Below are positions 47,021 to 56,707 of a stretch of DNA of 64,000 nt, piece by piece. The translations under genes were made by a program, and so were the position numbers. The stretch lies in NCBI RefSeq assembly GCF_000002995.4, contig NW_025062475.1, positions 8,684,187-8,748,186 on the forward strand, written 5' to 3'. The notes under the pieces are model-generated. The model had not been told where the DNA came from. It made no database searches and saw nothing but the letters and a program-made list of their open reading frames with translations. This DNA comes from Brugia malayi. Lineage: Eukaryota; Nematoda; Chromadorea; Rhabditida; Onchocercidae. Numbering within the stretch: the stretch's first letter is position 1; every line of letters begins with the position of its first letter.

Positions 47021-48870
47021 TGAGGAAAGAAATACTGCAATATACATCAGGAACAAAACTGATTATGAAAAAAGCAAAACCCTATGAAGAAAGCGAGTGC
47101 TGATTAAAGTAAATATATCATTATGAATCATTGTCTTAGTCGTCCACTAAAGAACAAAACAAAGACCACTGTTCATCAGCAAGACGCTTTTCCAGAAATG
47201 CCTCTGTCAATTTTGTCTAATTTGCAAGCACCGCAGATTGTGTCTTCAAAACACTTCCTTCAAAAAACTATTTGAAGAGCGTACTAAGACTAATACTACT
47301 GCCAGTAACAATGCTTTACACTTATCACAGAGACCAACCTCTTACAAAATTAACATTTCGGTTCAACACTAATTTGGAAAACATACTGTTGAACAAATAA
47401 GAGCTGCTAACAAACATCTGCCCTATGAACTGTCAAATCACTGTCTACCCACCCTGAACCCACCCAACTCACTCTACCCCTCATATCCTCCCGCATTACT
47501 GTACTCGGCCTCTCCTTGCTTCTGTCACGCATTTCAGTCTACTTTCGATGGACAAATGGGTATTTCAAGGCCGGCAGATCTTGCTATTGTAAAAAGTGAT
47601 CTGTGAGCTGTTTTTCTTCGGCTATCTGTCGGTTGTGAGGTGAAATTCCCGAGGGTGACTAGACTGTGGCGTTTCTCGACAAGCTTAGAGTAGTGACTTC
47701 TTTTACTGAGGTTTAGATTTCTGTTATTTTTTTTTATTGCTTTTGTTTAAAGCTATATGCTGTGTATTTTAACTGCTTGCTTTGTTGTTCGGGAATATCT
47801 GAAAAAAATAGACCGAAAACTTGAAAATTACCTGGAACTTACGATGGAACTAATGAACACAAGGACTGATAGTGAGGAATTTAATCTATCAATCACTGGA
47901 AATCCAGAAATATGGGAAGGGTAAGTTGGACAAGTAAGCCACTATACATCACCGAATTTACCGAAATACCTGATCCCGTGACCAGAGCAGCAAAGAATAA
48001 TTTGGCGAACTTAATTTTTTAATGTCTACAGTGTTTCTGAGTTATTTTCAGCATTTTGGTGGTGGCATAACCATTTCGAACATTGATTCACTGTAACTTA
48101 AGTCAGATCCAATTCATTCATAATATATATTGGTGTATCACGTTAGAACCAAGGTAAAATAAAGGTAGTCATCAGAATTGTATGAATACTAATGTATTTT
48201 TTTTTAAATATATCTTTCTTTTAAAGGTAAAAAGTAAAAACATGAAGTTAATGGGATATTTGAGACTTTAATTGAAAGCTGCGTGCCGCGACATATATAT
48301 ACTACGATGTTTTTCCAACAAATAGTGCTATCTCTGGATTTTCTTTAGCCTTACATTTTGCAAGAAACTTGACTTCAAGATTTCAAAGCTCGGAAGCAAC
48401 TGCCGTAGCTTATCTCTACTTCCTCACAGCACCGCCTTACGACTACGAAAGTCTCTCTCGTCCTAGTTTGCAAGAGACAGATCGGTATTTCTTGGTCGCA
48501 TGTGGCTAAAGAAGCGTTTAATAAATGGAGTTTCGCTTATTTTGTACTTTTGATAATTAGAAGTAAATTGGGCCGTGTATTTGGGTCTCTCTTGCTTCCT
48601 TTATAGCAGCCGCTACCCTCAATTGGTCAAGTCATGGAAAGTTTTTTCAATTCTCCTGAAAAGTAACTTGTGAGATCTCTTCAGTTCTTGTAATTCTCCA
48701 AATGATTACATTTTAGTTGCCTTGTCATGTTTCACTTTCAGTGGTAAGAACGAATACACAGTGCTTATAGAATTAAGATATTTTTATGTATCTGTTCTAT
48801 TTACATTTACCAGATTTTAACGTTTCTTGACAGTTGTTTAAAATTTTAAAATTGATTGAGCTTGGATAAT

Positions 48871-48886
48871 CCCATTTCTAGAAGTT
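48871..48886 (+). promoter_or_regulatory. Acceptor immediately upstream of INO80E-like ATG
   Basis: CCCATTTCTAG ends at 48881, and ATG follows at 48887. This suggests either spliced-leader addition or a 5'-UTR intron. Confidence 0.5.
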
Positions 48887-50012
48887 ATGCTAGAATCTGA
48901 ACAGCAACAACAGCTGACTGACGGTAGATCGTTGGGAAGTTGTCAGCAAACCAATGCTGTAACCTCACAGCAGCAACAACTAACCTTTCTAGTAACTACT
49001 CAGCAGCCGCTACCCTCAGTTGGTCATGTAATTGGACAACCACAATCAGTTCAGAACCAAAATTGCTACATCTCAACTGGACAAGTAACAAGTGCTCTGA
49101 ACTGTGTATCCTCGCCTGTACCTTCAAGAACAACACCCTCCACACCGCATACTCATTCGGCAATTTCGTCCCCTTCTTCTCTTTCCGTTCAGTCGACGAA
49201 TGGAGGTCAGTGTTCCGTACAGTTGAGAGGCACTGCTTCATGTCCGCCACAGTCTTTATCAAACCCTTCTGCGCTATCATCGACTCGAGTTAACGCACCT
49301 TCTCCTGTGCAAACCTCCTCTAATGCAATTGGTACAGTTCCTCACTTTCAACGACAACATTCTGTATCATTCACAACAGGTGCTAGCTCACATGCGGATC
49401 ATCTCCGCTGCACAACGAGCACGAACTTCGATGGAGAATACGATAATGTCCATCGACAACAGCCTATCATATGCGATGCTTCGTCACAACAAATGTATCA
49501 CAATCTACAGCTGCACCAAGCTCGTCAACAGCATATTTTGCAGCCTTCTCGCATACAGCAACATCATCAGCAACAAAAATGCTTGAAACAATCGGCAACA
49601 ATAAATCAGCAAAACCAACATCAGAATTCTTTATTGCAACAGCAACAGCAAATGCTGCATTGTCAACAAACCCAAGTGACATTGCAGCAACAGCAGTTTC
49701 AAGTGTTGCAACAACCACAACAACAACAAAATTTTCCACATCAGCCGCAAATCGTTCAACAGAAACAGCAGATGCAACAGTCGCAGCATGGATATGTACA
49801 GTTCTCACTGCAGAAACAATTAAAGAAACATTTTATACAACAACGTGATGATGGTGACGAGGAAGAGGAGGATGTGCAGCAGAGACCACTGACAGCAAAA
49901 GAAGAATATAGGGAGCTGAAGCATCGCTTCAAATTTCTCGTTTATGTGAGTTTTTAAAAGAAGTACTTCTAGACGAAAGTTCTTAGGTGCTATATTATAT
50001 TAATATAATGTA

Positions 50013-50045
<33 letters not shown>

Positions 50046-51093
50046 GCATTGAATGTTTGTAAAGTTAGTTTTAAAAAGAAATCTCGATGTTGTAGCGCAT
50101 CCATTGTTTCTGTAATGAGGTGCTGATCCCATTCTTTCTTTTTTTTTCTTAAAAAGCAGGACTAGTTTAGGAGAATGAATGTTATCAGGAGGAACTGCGA
50201 AACTTGCAAAGAAAATTGTTAAAGCTTTCAAGGGATAAAAATTTCTTATTGGATCGCTTGCTGCTCTATGAAAAACTAAGTGATTCGTCGGATGAATCGG
50301 ATTCGTCTGTAAAAACTGTCGAAGAAAAGGTGCCACCCAAAAAGTAATCTGTTTGTAGTATTGCATTAATATGAAGTATTAAATCACCTCAAAAAAAAAG
50401 TCAGCGGCACGAGAAATTATGCCGAGATTCAATTTGCTCATTTTTCTGATTTAAGCCTCAGGTCGTTAAGAAATGGATGGATGTTTATTATTTTATTATA
50501 AAGGCAGTTTCTCACGTTCCATTCTCTACATAAATTTTATTTTATTAAATGTCACTATTTGTGACAATGGATTTGAAGATTCACTCTGTTGATATTTCCA
50601 GAAAATCTCGTCCTCCTGCTTCAAGGCGTCGTTCAGCGAATGCGAGAGCTAAAGGAGCAAATAATACCAGTTGTATAGATTCAGATGCAACGAAGATCTC
50701 AGTAATGGAACAACAACAGCAGGTACAAAAACAATCGTTAGAGCAGCCATCTGAACAACATCGGTTACCGGTGCAAGATACAGGTTCCCCTTTTGTTGAA
50801 AAATATTTTTTTTAGCTTTAAACATTTTGTGGCATTAATTAAAAGGCAAAGTCTTTTTCAGAAAATTTTTAATTAGTTTAGAAACATCCTGTATCAGTAT
50901 TCCGGTCTGTTCTGCAGCGGAAACGGGCACTGGGGAACAGCATACTGCTGTTTCGGTTCCTATGTGCTGCTCATCAGAGCGAAATATCAAAAGAGAAGAA
51001 ACAATGATCGGCCCTCCAACAACTGAAAATGCGGTGTTTGAAGAAAATCGAAGCGTTCAATTCTCGCCATCTGCGTTTACTTCGTCTCGATGA
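48887..51093 (+). CDS. INO80 complex subunit E-like protein with long Gln-rich N-terminus, 4 exons, 541 aa
   Basis: Probable accessory subunit of the INO80 chromatin-remodelling complex. Exons: 48887-49945, 50171-50343, 50602-50783, 50882-51093; 1626 nt in frame. The diagnostic block spans the first splice: [13 protein letters not shown] (ending at residue 353), then [20 protein letters not shown] and [14 protein letters not shown] (354-387). It closely resembles the N-terminal coiled-coil of animal INO80E and is followed by an acidic Ser-rich segment ([10 protein letters not shown]), then a basic Pro/Arg/Lys stretch that could be a nuclear localisation signal. In vertebrate INO80E this block lies near the N-terminus; here about 330 mostly Gln/Ser/His-rich residues precede it. 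A TFPT-like identity is less likely given the FLLDRLLxYE signature. The function of the Gln-rich part is unknown. Confidence 0.85.
50013..50041. repeat. AT microsatellite in INO80E intron 1
   Basis: About 14 TA units within the first intron. Confidence 0.9.
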
Positions 51094-51717
51094 TGATGAT
51101 TTCCAGACTATCGGTTTTATTGAATTTTTTGAAATTTTTGACACTGGGCTCATTCAGTTTGCATATGTCTGAGCATAATGGTATTAAATAAATTTTTAGT
51201 TTTTACGTTAGTGAAAGTGGTAGAAATTTTCACTTTGATGTTGTGATACTTTCCCTGGAATTATGCATTCCGTAATATCCCTTTAAATACTATTCTCATT
51301 TGGTAAGATTTCGATAGGAAGACTTTTCTTCATTTTCTGCTACTTTTAGCAATGTAGTTCAAAAATTCGAGTGCTGAGAAAGGGCTAATCTTGATTCGTA
51401 ACTCTTTTATATTTTGTTTATTTTTGGGACATAAAGATTCAAACAGTCTCTGTTGTGATGCATATATAATGTTGGTATACAACATACAGGAATTCGATCT
51501 TTGCGTTGTTTACTTTTAAGGATTTAATATGTTCAGAAATCACGTGCTGCAAGGAAAAATATTTGGTGTTTTTTCAGTTGATTAGTAACTTGAGATAACT
51601 CTGGTCATGATACATGATGACCAGTGTTGCTACACTTTTTGCGGATATCATTTTTCCTTGCAGATGTTCCTGAATTACTATTTTTATAAATAATCATTTA
51701 CAGAAACATAAGTTTCA
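51094..51717 (+). other. Spacer between INO80E-like gene and UNG, with poly(A) signal and acceptor
   Basis: AATAAA at 51187-51192, about 95 bp after the INO80E-like stop, is a plausible cleavage signal. ATTTACAG ends at 51703, 14 bp before the UNG ATG, and is a likely trans-splice acceptor. The 620-bp spacing is longer than a typical nematode operon gap, though co-transcription cannot be excluded. Confidence 0.5.
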
Positions 51718-53312
51718 ATGAATAGGACGTCTTCCACTGCCAGAGCAGTATCGTTGAGAGTGTCAACGAAGTGCAATAATCTTATGTCATGGCTCAAACG
51801 GACGGAAGGTCCCTTGAAAAAAGAAACTGCAGCAAAGATTTCATTTGTTGAGGGGAAAGAAAGCTTAGGTTTCTTTTATATATTTGTCATTTGGATAGTA
51901 ATAAGGTAAACACTATTACATTTGAGTATTTTTGCTAAAAATTTAAAAATAATGGTACTTCTGAAAATTATTCAGTCTCAGGAAAAGATGTTACGTCACA
52001 AGGATCAGTAGAGTATCTAAAAAGTCTGGTTGAAGATACTAATTGGCGAAAAGTGCTTTTGGTTGAGTTTCAAAAGGAATATATGGATAAAATTGTTAAA
52101 TTTTTGATAATGGAAAAGGAAAAGGTAATCTTAAAATGATGATTGTTAATAGAAATGGTAACTTTTACCACTAAAGGTTTTAAAGGTTGAATGAAAGATG
52201 AGTTTAGAATTGTTTCCCGTTTATTTCCTTTTTGAAAGTTTTCCTGAATTGCTTGTATTCAGGGAGTGAAAATTTATCCACCTCAACATCAAATTTTCAA
52301 CGCTTTCAACCTCACTCCGCTGCAGCAAATTCGCGTTGTGCTTATAGGTCAAGACCCTTATCATGGCGAAAACCAGGTATTTTATAATTCCACAATTTCA
52401 AATTCCAGCATGCATTTAGAATAATTCATGCAGTTAAGTTTCAGGCACATGGACTGTGCTTCTCAGTTTGCAAAGGTGTCAGACTTCCACCCTCACTTAT
52501 AAATATCTACAAAGTTAGTCATTTGAAATTCGTGATACTTTTGCTTCATTTTTAATTGTATGTGCCTTATTTACGGTATTTAAGGAACTGAAGACGGATA
52601 TACCAAATTTCAAAGTTCCTGCCCACGGCTGTCTCGAGTCTTGGGCTCATCAGGGTGTCTTTATGTTGAACGCAACACTGACCGTTGAGTAAGTAATGTT
52701 AATGGTATTGAGTAAACAGTCATAAATGGCAATGAAATTATCAACAAGTTAGCTAATAATGAATTGATATTGCAGTCATTGTTTAAAAAATTTATATCTG
52801 TTAAGCTCCAGTTAGGCGATCTACAAAGTAAATCACAACGAGTGAATAAAATGTCTGAGTGAAACCTACATAAAATTTACGTATTTTATATAGGATACAT
52901 TTTTTCTTTTGTTATCCTGATTATTTAATTTGTAAAAATGTTTAGAGCTCATCGACCAAATTCGCATAATCATATCGGGTGGCAAAAGTTCACTGATGAA
53001 GTAATTCGAATCATTTCACGTGAATGTAAAGGAATCGTCTTTTTGCTTTGGGGGGGATTCGCTCACAAGAAAGAATATATAATTGACAAGAAAAAGCACA
53101 TTATTATCAAGGTGATTATTTTTCAGCCATATTTGTTTGAAATGTGTCAGATTGATTAGGCTTGGAAACAATCTGAAATTCACAAATTTTTCTAGACTGC
53201 ACATCCATCTCCACTAAGTGCACGCATGTTTTTGGGTTGCAAATGTTTTTCGAGAACCAACGAAGCTCTGATGAAACTTGGGCAACCGGTTGTTGATTGG
53301 GGTGCATTCTGA
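51718..53312 (+). CDS. ung-1: Uracil-DNA glycosylase, family 1, 7 exons, 289 aa
   Basis: Excises uracil from DNA in base-excision repair. Exons: 51718-51868, 51976-52124, 52263-52376, 52445-52513, 52585-52688, 52946-53111, 53196-53312; 870 nt with all phases matching. Catalytic motif GQDPYHG at 129-135 (Asp131 activates water), then [10 protein letters not shown], uracil-recognition Asn in MLNATLTV (Asn190), and HPSPLS at 254-259 (catalytic His254 and the DNA-intercalation loop). The C-terminus VDWGAF matches the family. About 50 basic residues at the N-terminus (exon 1) could target nucleus or mitochondria. All active-site residues are intact. Confidence 0.96.
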
Positions 53313-54420
53313 AATCTTTTGCTGTTGATTTTTTATACCCGATATATGGCTCGGAATTAATGCAGCGTTTCTTCACTTGTTATGTGTCATTCCAATTTTT
53401 TGTTAACTCACAGTTTTTATATAAATTTGCTTTTTTGTGCTTATTGTCTTCGTGGAAGTCTTTACTTGCATTCACTTACCTCACTTGTATGCTCATTCTT
53501 AACTCTTGTAGGAAACATCTAATTTCTTACTTTTGAATACTGTGCTTATCTTATTTTCTCAATTCTGCTTTTGCAATAATCTGTTATGTTCTTCATTGCA
53601 AAAAGAATCTCATTTTATGAAAAAATCTCATTGTCAGGCTTTTTTCATACTGCTGCATATTTCCTATAAATTGATTTTCTATTGACTTTTTTCACAAATG
53701 CACTTTTACAGTTTTACAGTTTGGAGTTAGAAAAATGACACTGATAAATTTCATTGTTTTTCTGGAGGTCTGCAACGGTACTTTTCAGATAATAAGACAC
53801 ATCTGCCCAGATTTTATACTTCTCCAGTTCTTATTCTCTGGGATCTTCGAGAACAGTCCACTACTTTTTTCGAGAATTAGGGATATCCATCAGCCAGTAT
53901 TTCATGTGGAGAGAAAATAAGGTCTTGGAGAGATTAGCGTGACTTCAGGTTTTTGTACTTTTGGGCTACTTTTACGATGTGTGCTAAGAATATGGAACTT
54001 TCTGCAGTCACTTTGATTCAATTTGACGGTTGTATTTAAGCCTAACTTAGAGGAGTATCGATCTCCTCAGCGGCATATAAATCCGCCATCCGTAGATCAG
54101 ATAGTCTTGATAATTCCCATTCAACGACGAAGTATTAAGCATGTTTTATTCTTTCCACAGACCTTCCATACAGGGTATTAAAATGTGATATAAGCGGGTG
54201 GCTAGCGCGTTTGGCTATATATATATATGTATACATATATATAATGCACACAGGAGTAAGCAGGCTATGAATATGTTGATTAGAGAAATCTTCGAAATGT
54301 AGGATGGAATGTGAATTCCTGAGTAGGTGATCATGTGATTGTAACTGGAATTGATTGTGGAAATTGCATTCAGTGCGGCGCATACAAATCTAAATCCCCT
54401 GTGAACATTTGGTAATTGCG
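53313..54420. other. Convergent spacer between UNG and SSQ-like gene
   Basis: Holds the 3' ends of two convergent genes and a TA/TG microsatellite near 54215-54243. No further coding signal is supported. Confidence 0.5.
54215..54243. repeat. TA-rich microsatellite
   Basis: TA units interrupted by GTATAC in the middle, forming a near-palindrome 3' of the SSQ-like gene. Confidence 0.8.
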
Positions 54421-56158
54421 CTATCGGACAGAGAAATAGGCTGAAGTAGCCCCTGGGGTACTGCCGGCTCCGCCGCCTGATGGTGCAAAGTATGCCGATA
54501 CACCTGGGCCAGCAGCACTGCCGGTAGCACCACCTCCAACTGGCTTAGCACCACCGCCACCACCAGCGCCAACACCAAAGTAGGCGGAGGTATAGCCTCC
54601 ACCACTACCACCTGTAAGTATAGGATGTTTCACTAGTCACACATTTAAATTATAAAAAAACTTTCGGTATCGAAAAATTTTGAATTTTGAGTTCATTGTT
54701 GGAGCTAGTAGATAAGAAATACGAAATTTAAAAGGAATTCAGCCAAAAAGGAATGATGGACAACAACCTCCACCAACACCAAAGTAAGCAGATGTAGCTC
54801 CACCACCACCTGGAGCTGTTGGCGAATATCCTCCTCCTCCCGCTGGTGCTGAAATCTTTTTTATTATTAAAAATTTTTTTGAAGCACTTATATGTTGGCT
54901 CAAATTAAACACTGAATTTAAATCTTAGAATAAAATTACTTAAACCTTCGAAAGCTTTTAAAACAAAAAAATTAAAGTTAACTTGTTGTTTGACATATAT
55001 TACCTGGAGCAGCTCCAATAGCAGTTCTTGTTAAATCTACCGGCGCTCCAATAGCTGTTTTTGTGAAATCTCCAGTCGGAGATCCAATTGCAGTCTTTGT
55101 CAGATCTACCGCACCAATGGCAGTTCTGGTAGGATCCACAGCACCAATAGCAGTTCGAGTGGGATCCACAGCACCGATAGCAGTTTTTGTTGGATCGACA
55201 ACACCGATGGCAGTTCGAGTGGGATCCACAGCACCGATAGCAGTTTTTGTTGGATCAACAACGCCGATAGCAGTTTTTGTTGGATCGACAACACCGATGG
55301 CAGTTCGAGTGGGATCCACAGCACCGATAGCAGTTTTTGTTGGATCGACAACACCGATAGCAGTTAGAGTGGGATCCACGGCACCAATAGCAGTTTTTGT
55401 TGGATCTACAGCGCCAATAGCAGTTCTCGTTGGATCTCCAATGGCTGTTTTCGTAGAATCTATTGCACCAACTGCAAAACTATTTTAATTAATACTTGTC
55501 GATTATCTTAAAAATTTATTCAGCTACCACATTTATAACATAACAGAACTAAAAGTAACATTAAAGATCCACATATGGAACATTCAGATTATATAATCCA
55601 TTAGTGCTAAAGTCTCGTTTACATTCACCCGTATTCTGTGCTTATGTAGCGAAATAAATTGGATGCCGTTTTAATTTTTTTTTTCCAAAATTCAATCTGT
55701 ATAAGCTGAACACTTAGTTATTTTCCTTAGATATATCGCTAAGTCATCTTTTTTTCAATTTCTTTCAAAACCAGGAACTGTTCTACTTTAACTGAATACA
55801 TTCAGAAAACTAATATTTTTAATTTGGATTTCCTAATACCTACTCAAAAAATATTATTTTAATACTATGCTTTGAAAAAATTACCTGTGGGTGAGCCTCC
55901 GCCTCCTTCTCCCAAACTTCCAGGTGTAGTCGGTGAAAAATACGCTGAAACATATCCACCTCCTCCTCCCGATCCTGGTGCAGCGAAATAAGCGGACGTT
56001 GTACCACCACCACCACCTCCGCCTCCAAAACCTATACCACCACCGCCACCACCACCTCCAACGCTGGGTCTTGCTCCTGGTGCCGCGAAGTATGCAGATA
56101 CTGTTCCCGGTGCAGCACCACCGCCACCACCCGGTGCACTGAAATACTGCGACGTCAT
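54421..56158 (-). CDS. Gly-rich SAYF-repeat protein, resembles sperm-specific family class Q (SSQ), 4 exons, 337 aa
   Basis: Exons: 56158-55885, 55471-55004, 54848-54768, 54611-54421; 1014 nt, all internal junctions phase 1. The N- and C-terminal parts repeat (S/T)AYF followed by Gly/Pro/Ala-rich linkers: SAYFAAPG, TSAYFGVG, VSAYFAPSGGG, ending TSAYFSVR. The middle exon is a tandem array of (A/V)VDPT(K/R)TAIG. The SAYFGVGGG motif is, as I recall, typical of the C. elegans sperm-specific class Q proteins found near major sperm protein clusters. The assignment is by motif only. If correct, the protein is expressed in spermatogenic cells; its molecular role is unknown. The ATG at 56158 is the first in frame, and unlike neighbouring genes there is no acceptor just upstream, so it may not be trans-spliced. 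Confidence 0.75.
55004..55471 (-). repeat. 30-bp coding tandem repeat (about 15 TAIG units)
   Basis: The whole second exon of the SSQ-like gene. The unit is 10 codons, VDPTKTAIG plus Ala or Val, with Lys, Arg or Leu at the fifth position. Terminal units are shortened or diverged (DPTRTAIG, SPTGDFTKTAIG, APVDLTRTAIG). Internal units are nearly identical at DNA level, which points to recent expansion. Confidence 0.9.
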
Positions 56159-56707
56159 CCCCCTTTCAGCCACGCCGCGCGTTAGTTATAAGAATGCAAA
56201 CAATAATCTAAGTAGTTAAAACTCGATTTTAAATCATATTGCATTCAAAAAAAAAAATAATGATACTAATTTAGTAGATTCAAGACTTATCGCAAAATAT
56301 GTAAATGTCGCATTTGCTAACTCATAATAGTAAAGCTGTTTAATCGCATTCTTGTGTGGTAATTGTACTAAACATAATAAAAAGTTATGTTAGCAACAAA
56401 CATTTACTATACAATTCCTAATTCAAACAACAGAAATAATTTATTTCGGCAAAAACAATAAATTTTCTGTTAACGATTACACTATCGAATTAAGCAAGAA
56501 AAAATCATCGGATAAAGAAATGAAAAAATAAATCAGTAATTTTTAATACAGAGTGAAAACCCAGTAACAGAGATATAGTAAAATATTCTGTTTTATTTCA
56601 GTTTTTTATCGCTAACGCCTTATCGAAAATACTCTTCACAAATTAAATAATATTTCTCAAGAATTATATTAAATTTCGCCGTCACAAAGCATTCCTTAAC
56701 GCCACTT
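56159..56707. other. Spacer between SSQ-like and KH genes
   Basis: Upstream region of the SSQ-like gene and 3' flank of the KH gene. AT-rich, no coding signal. The proximal 20 bp is GC-rich (ACGCGCGGCGTGGC on the minus strand), which is unusual for this window. Confidence 0.5.

Larger units (their letters stand above)
47001..48886. promoter_or_regulatory. Shared divergent upstream region of RPB2 and INO80E-like gene
   Basis: The two genes start back to back, 1.9 kb apart. The stretch is somewhat less AT-rich than the gene desert. It contains a candidate short plus-strand exon (47844-47920) with a good donor, and a 24-bp copy of INO80E coding sequence at 48606-48629. No core promoter motif was identified. 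Confidence 0.45.

Noticed and set aside
49467..49848. Open frames on both strands overlapping the Gln-rich exon
   Set aside because: CAG/CAA-rich sequence leaves Ala-, Val- and Thr-rich frames open. The frame leading into the INO80E signature is the only one with phase-matched exons and a conserved domain.
55063..55488. Plus-strand 141-codon open frame of repeated AVLVGSTAPI-type text
   Set aside because: Exact antisense of the TAIG tandem-repeat exon. A repeat whose length is a multiple of three keeps several frames open automatically. It has no start context or exon partners.
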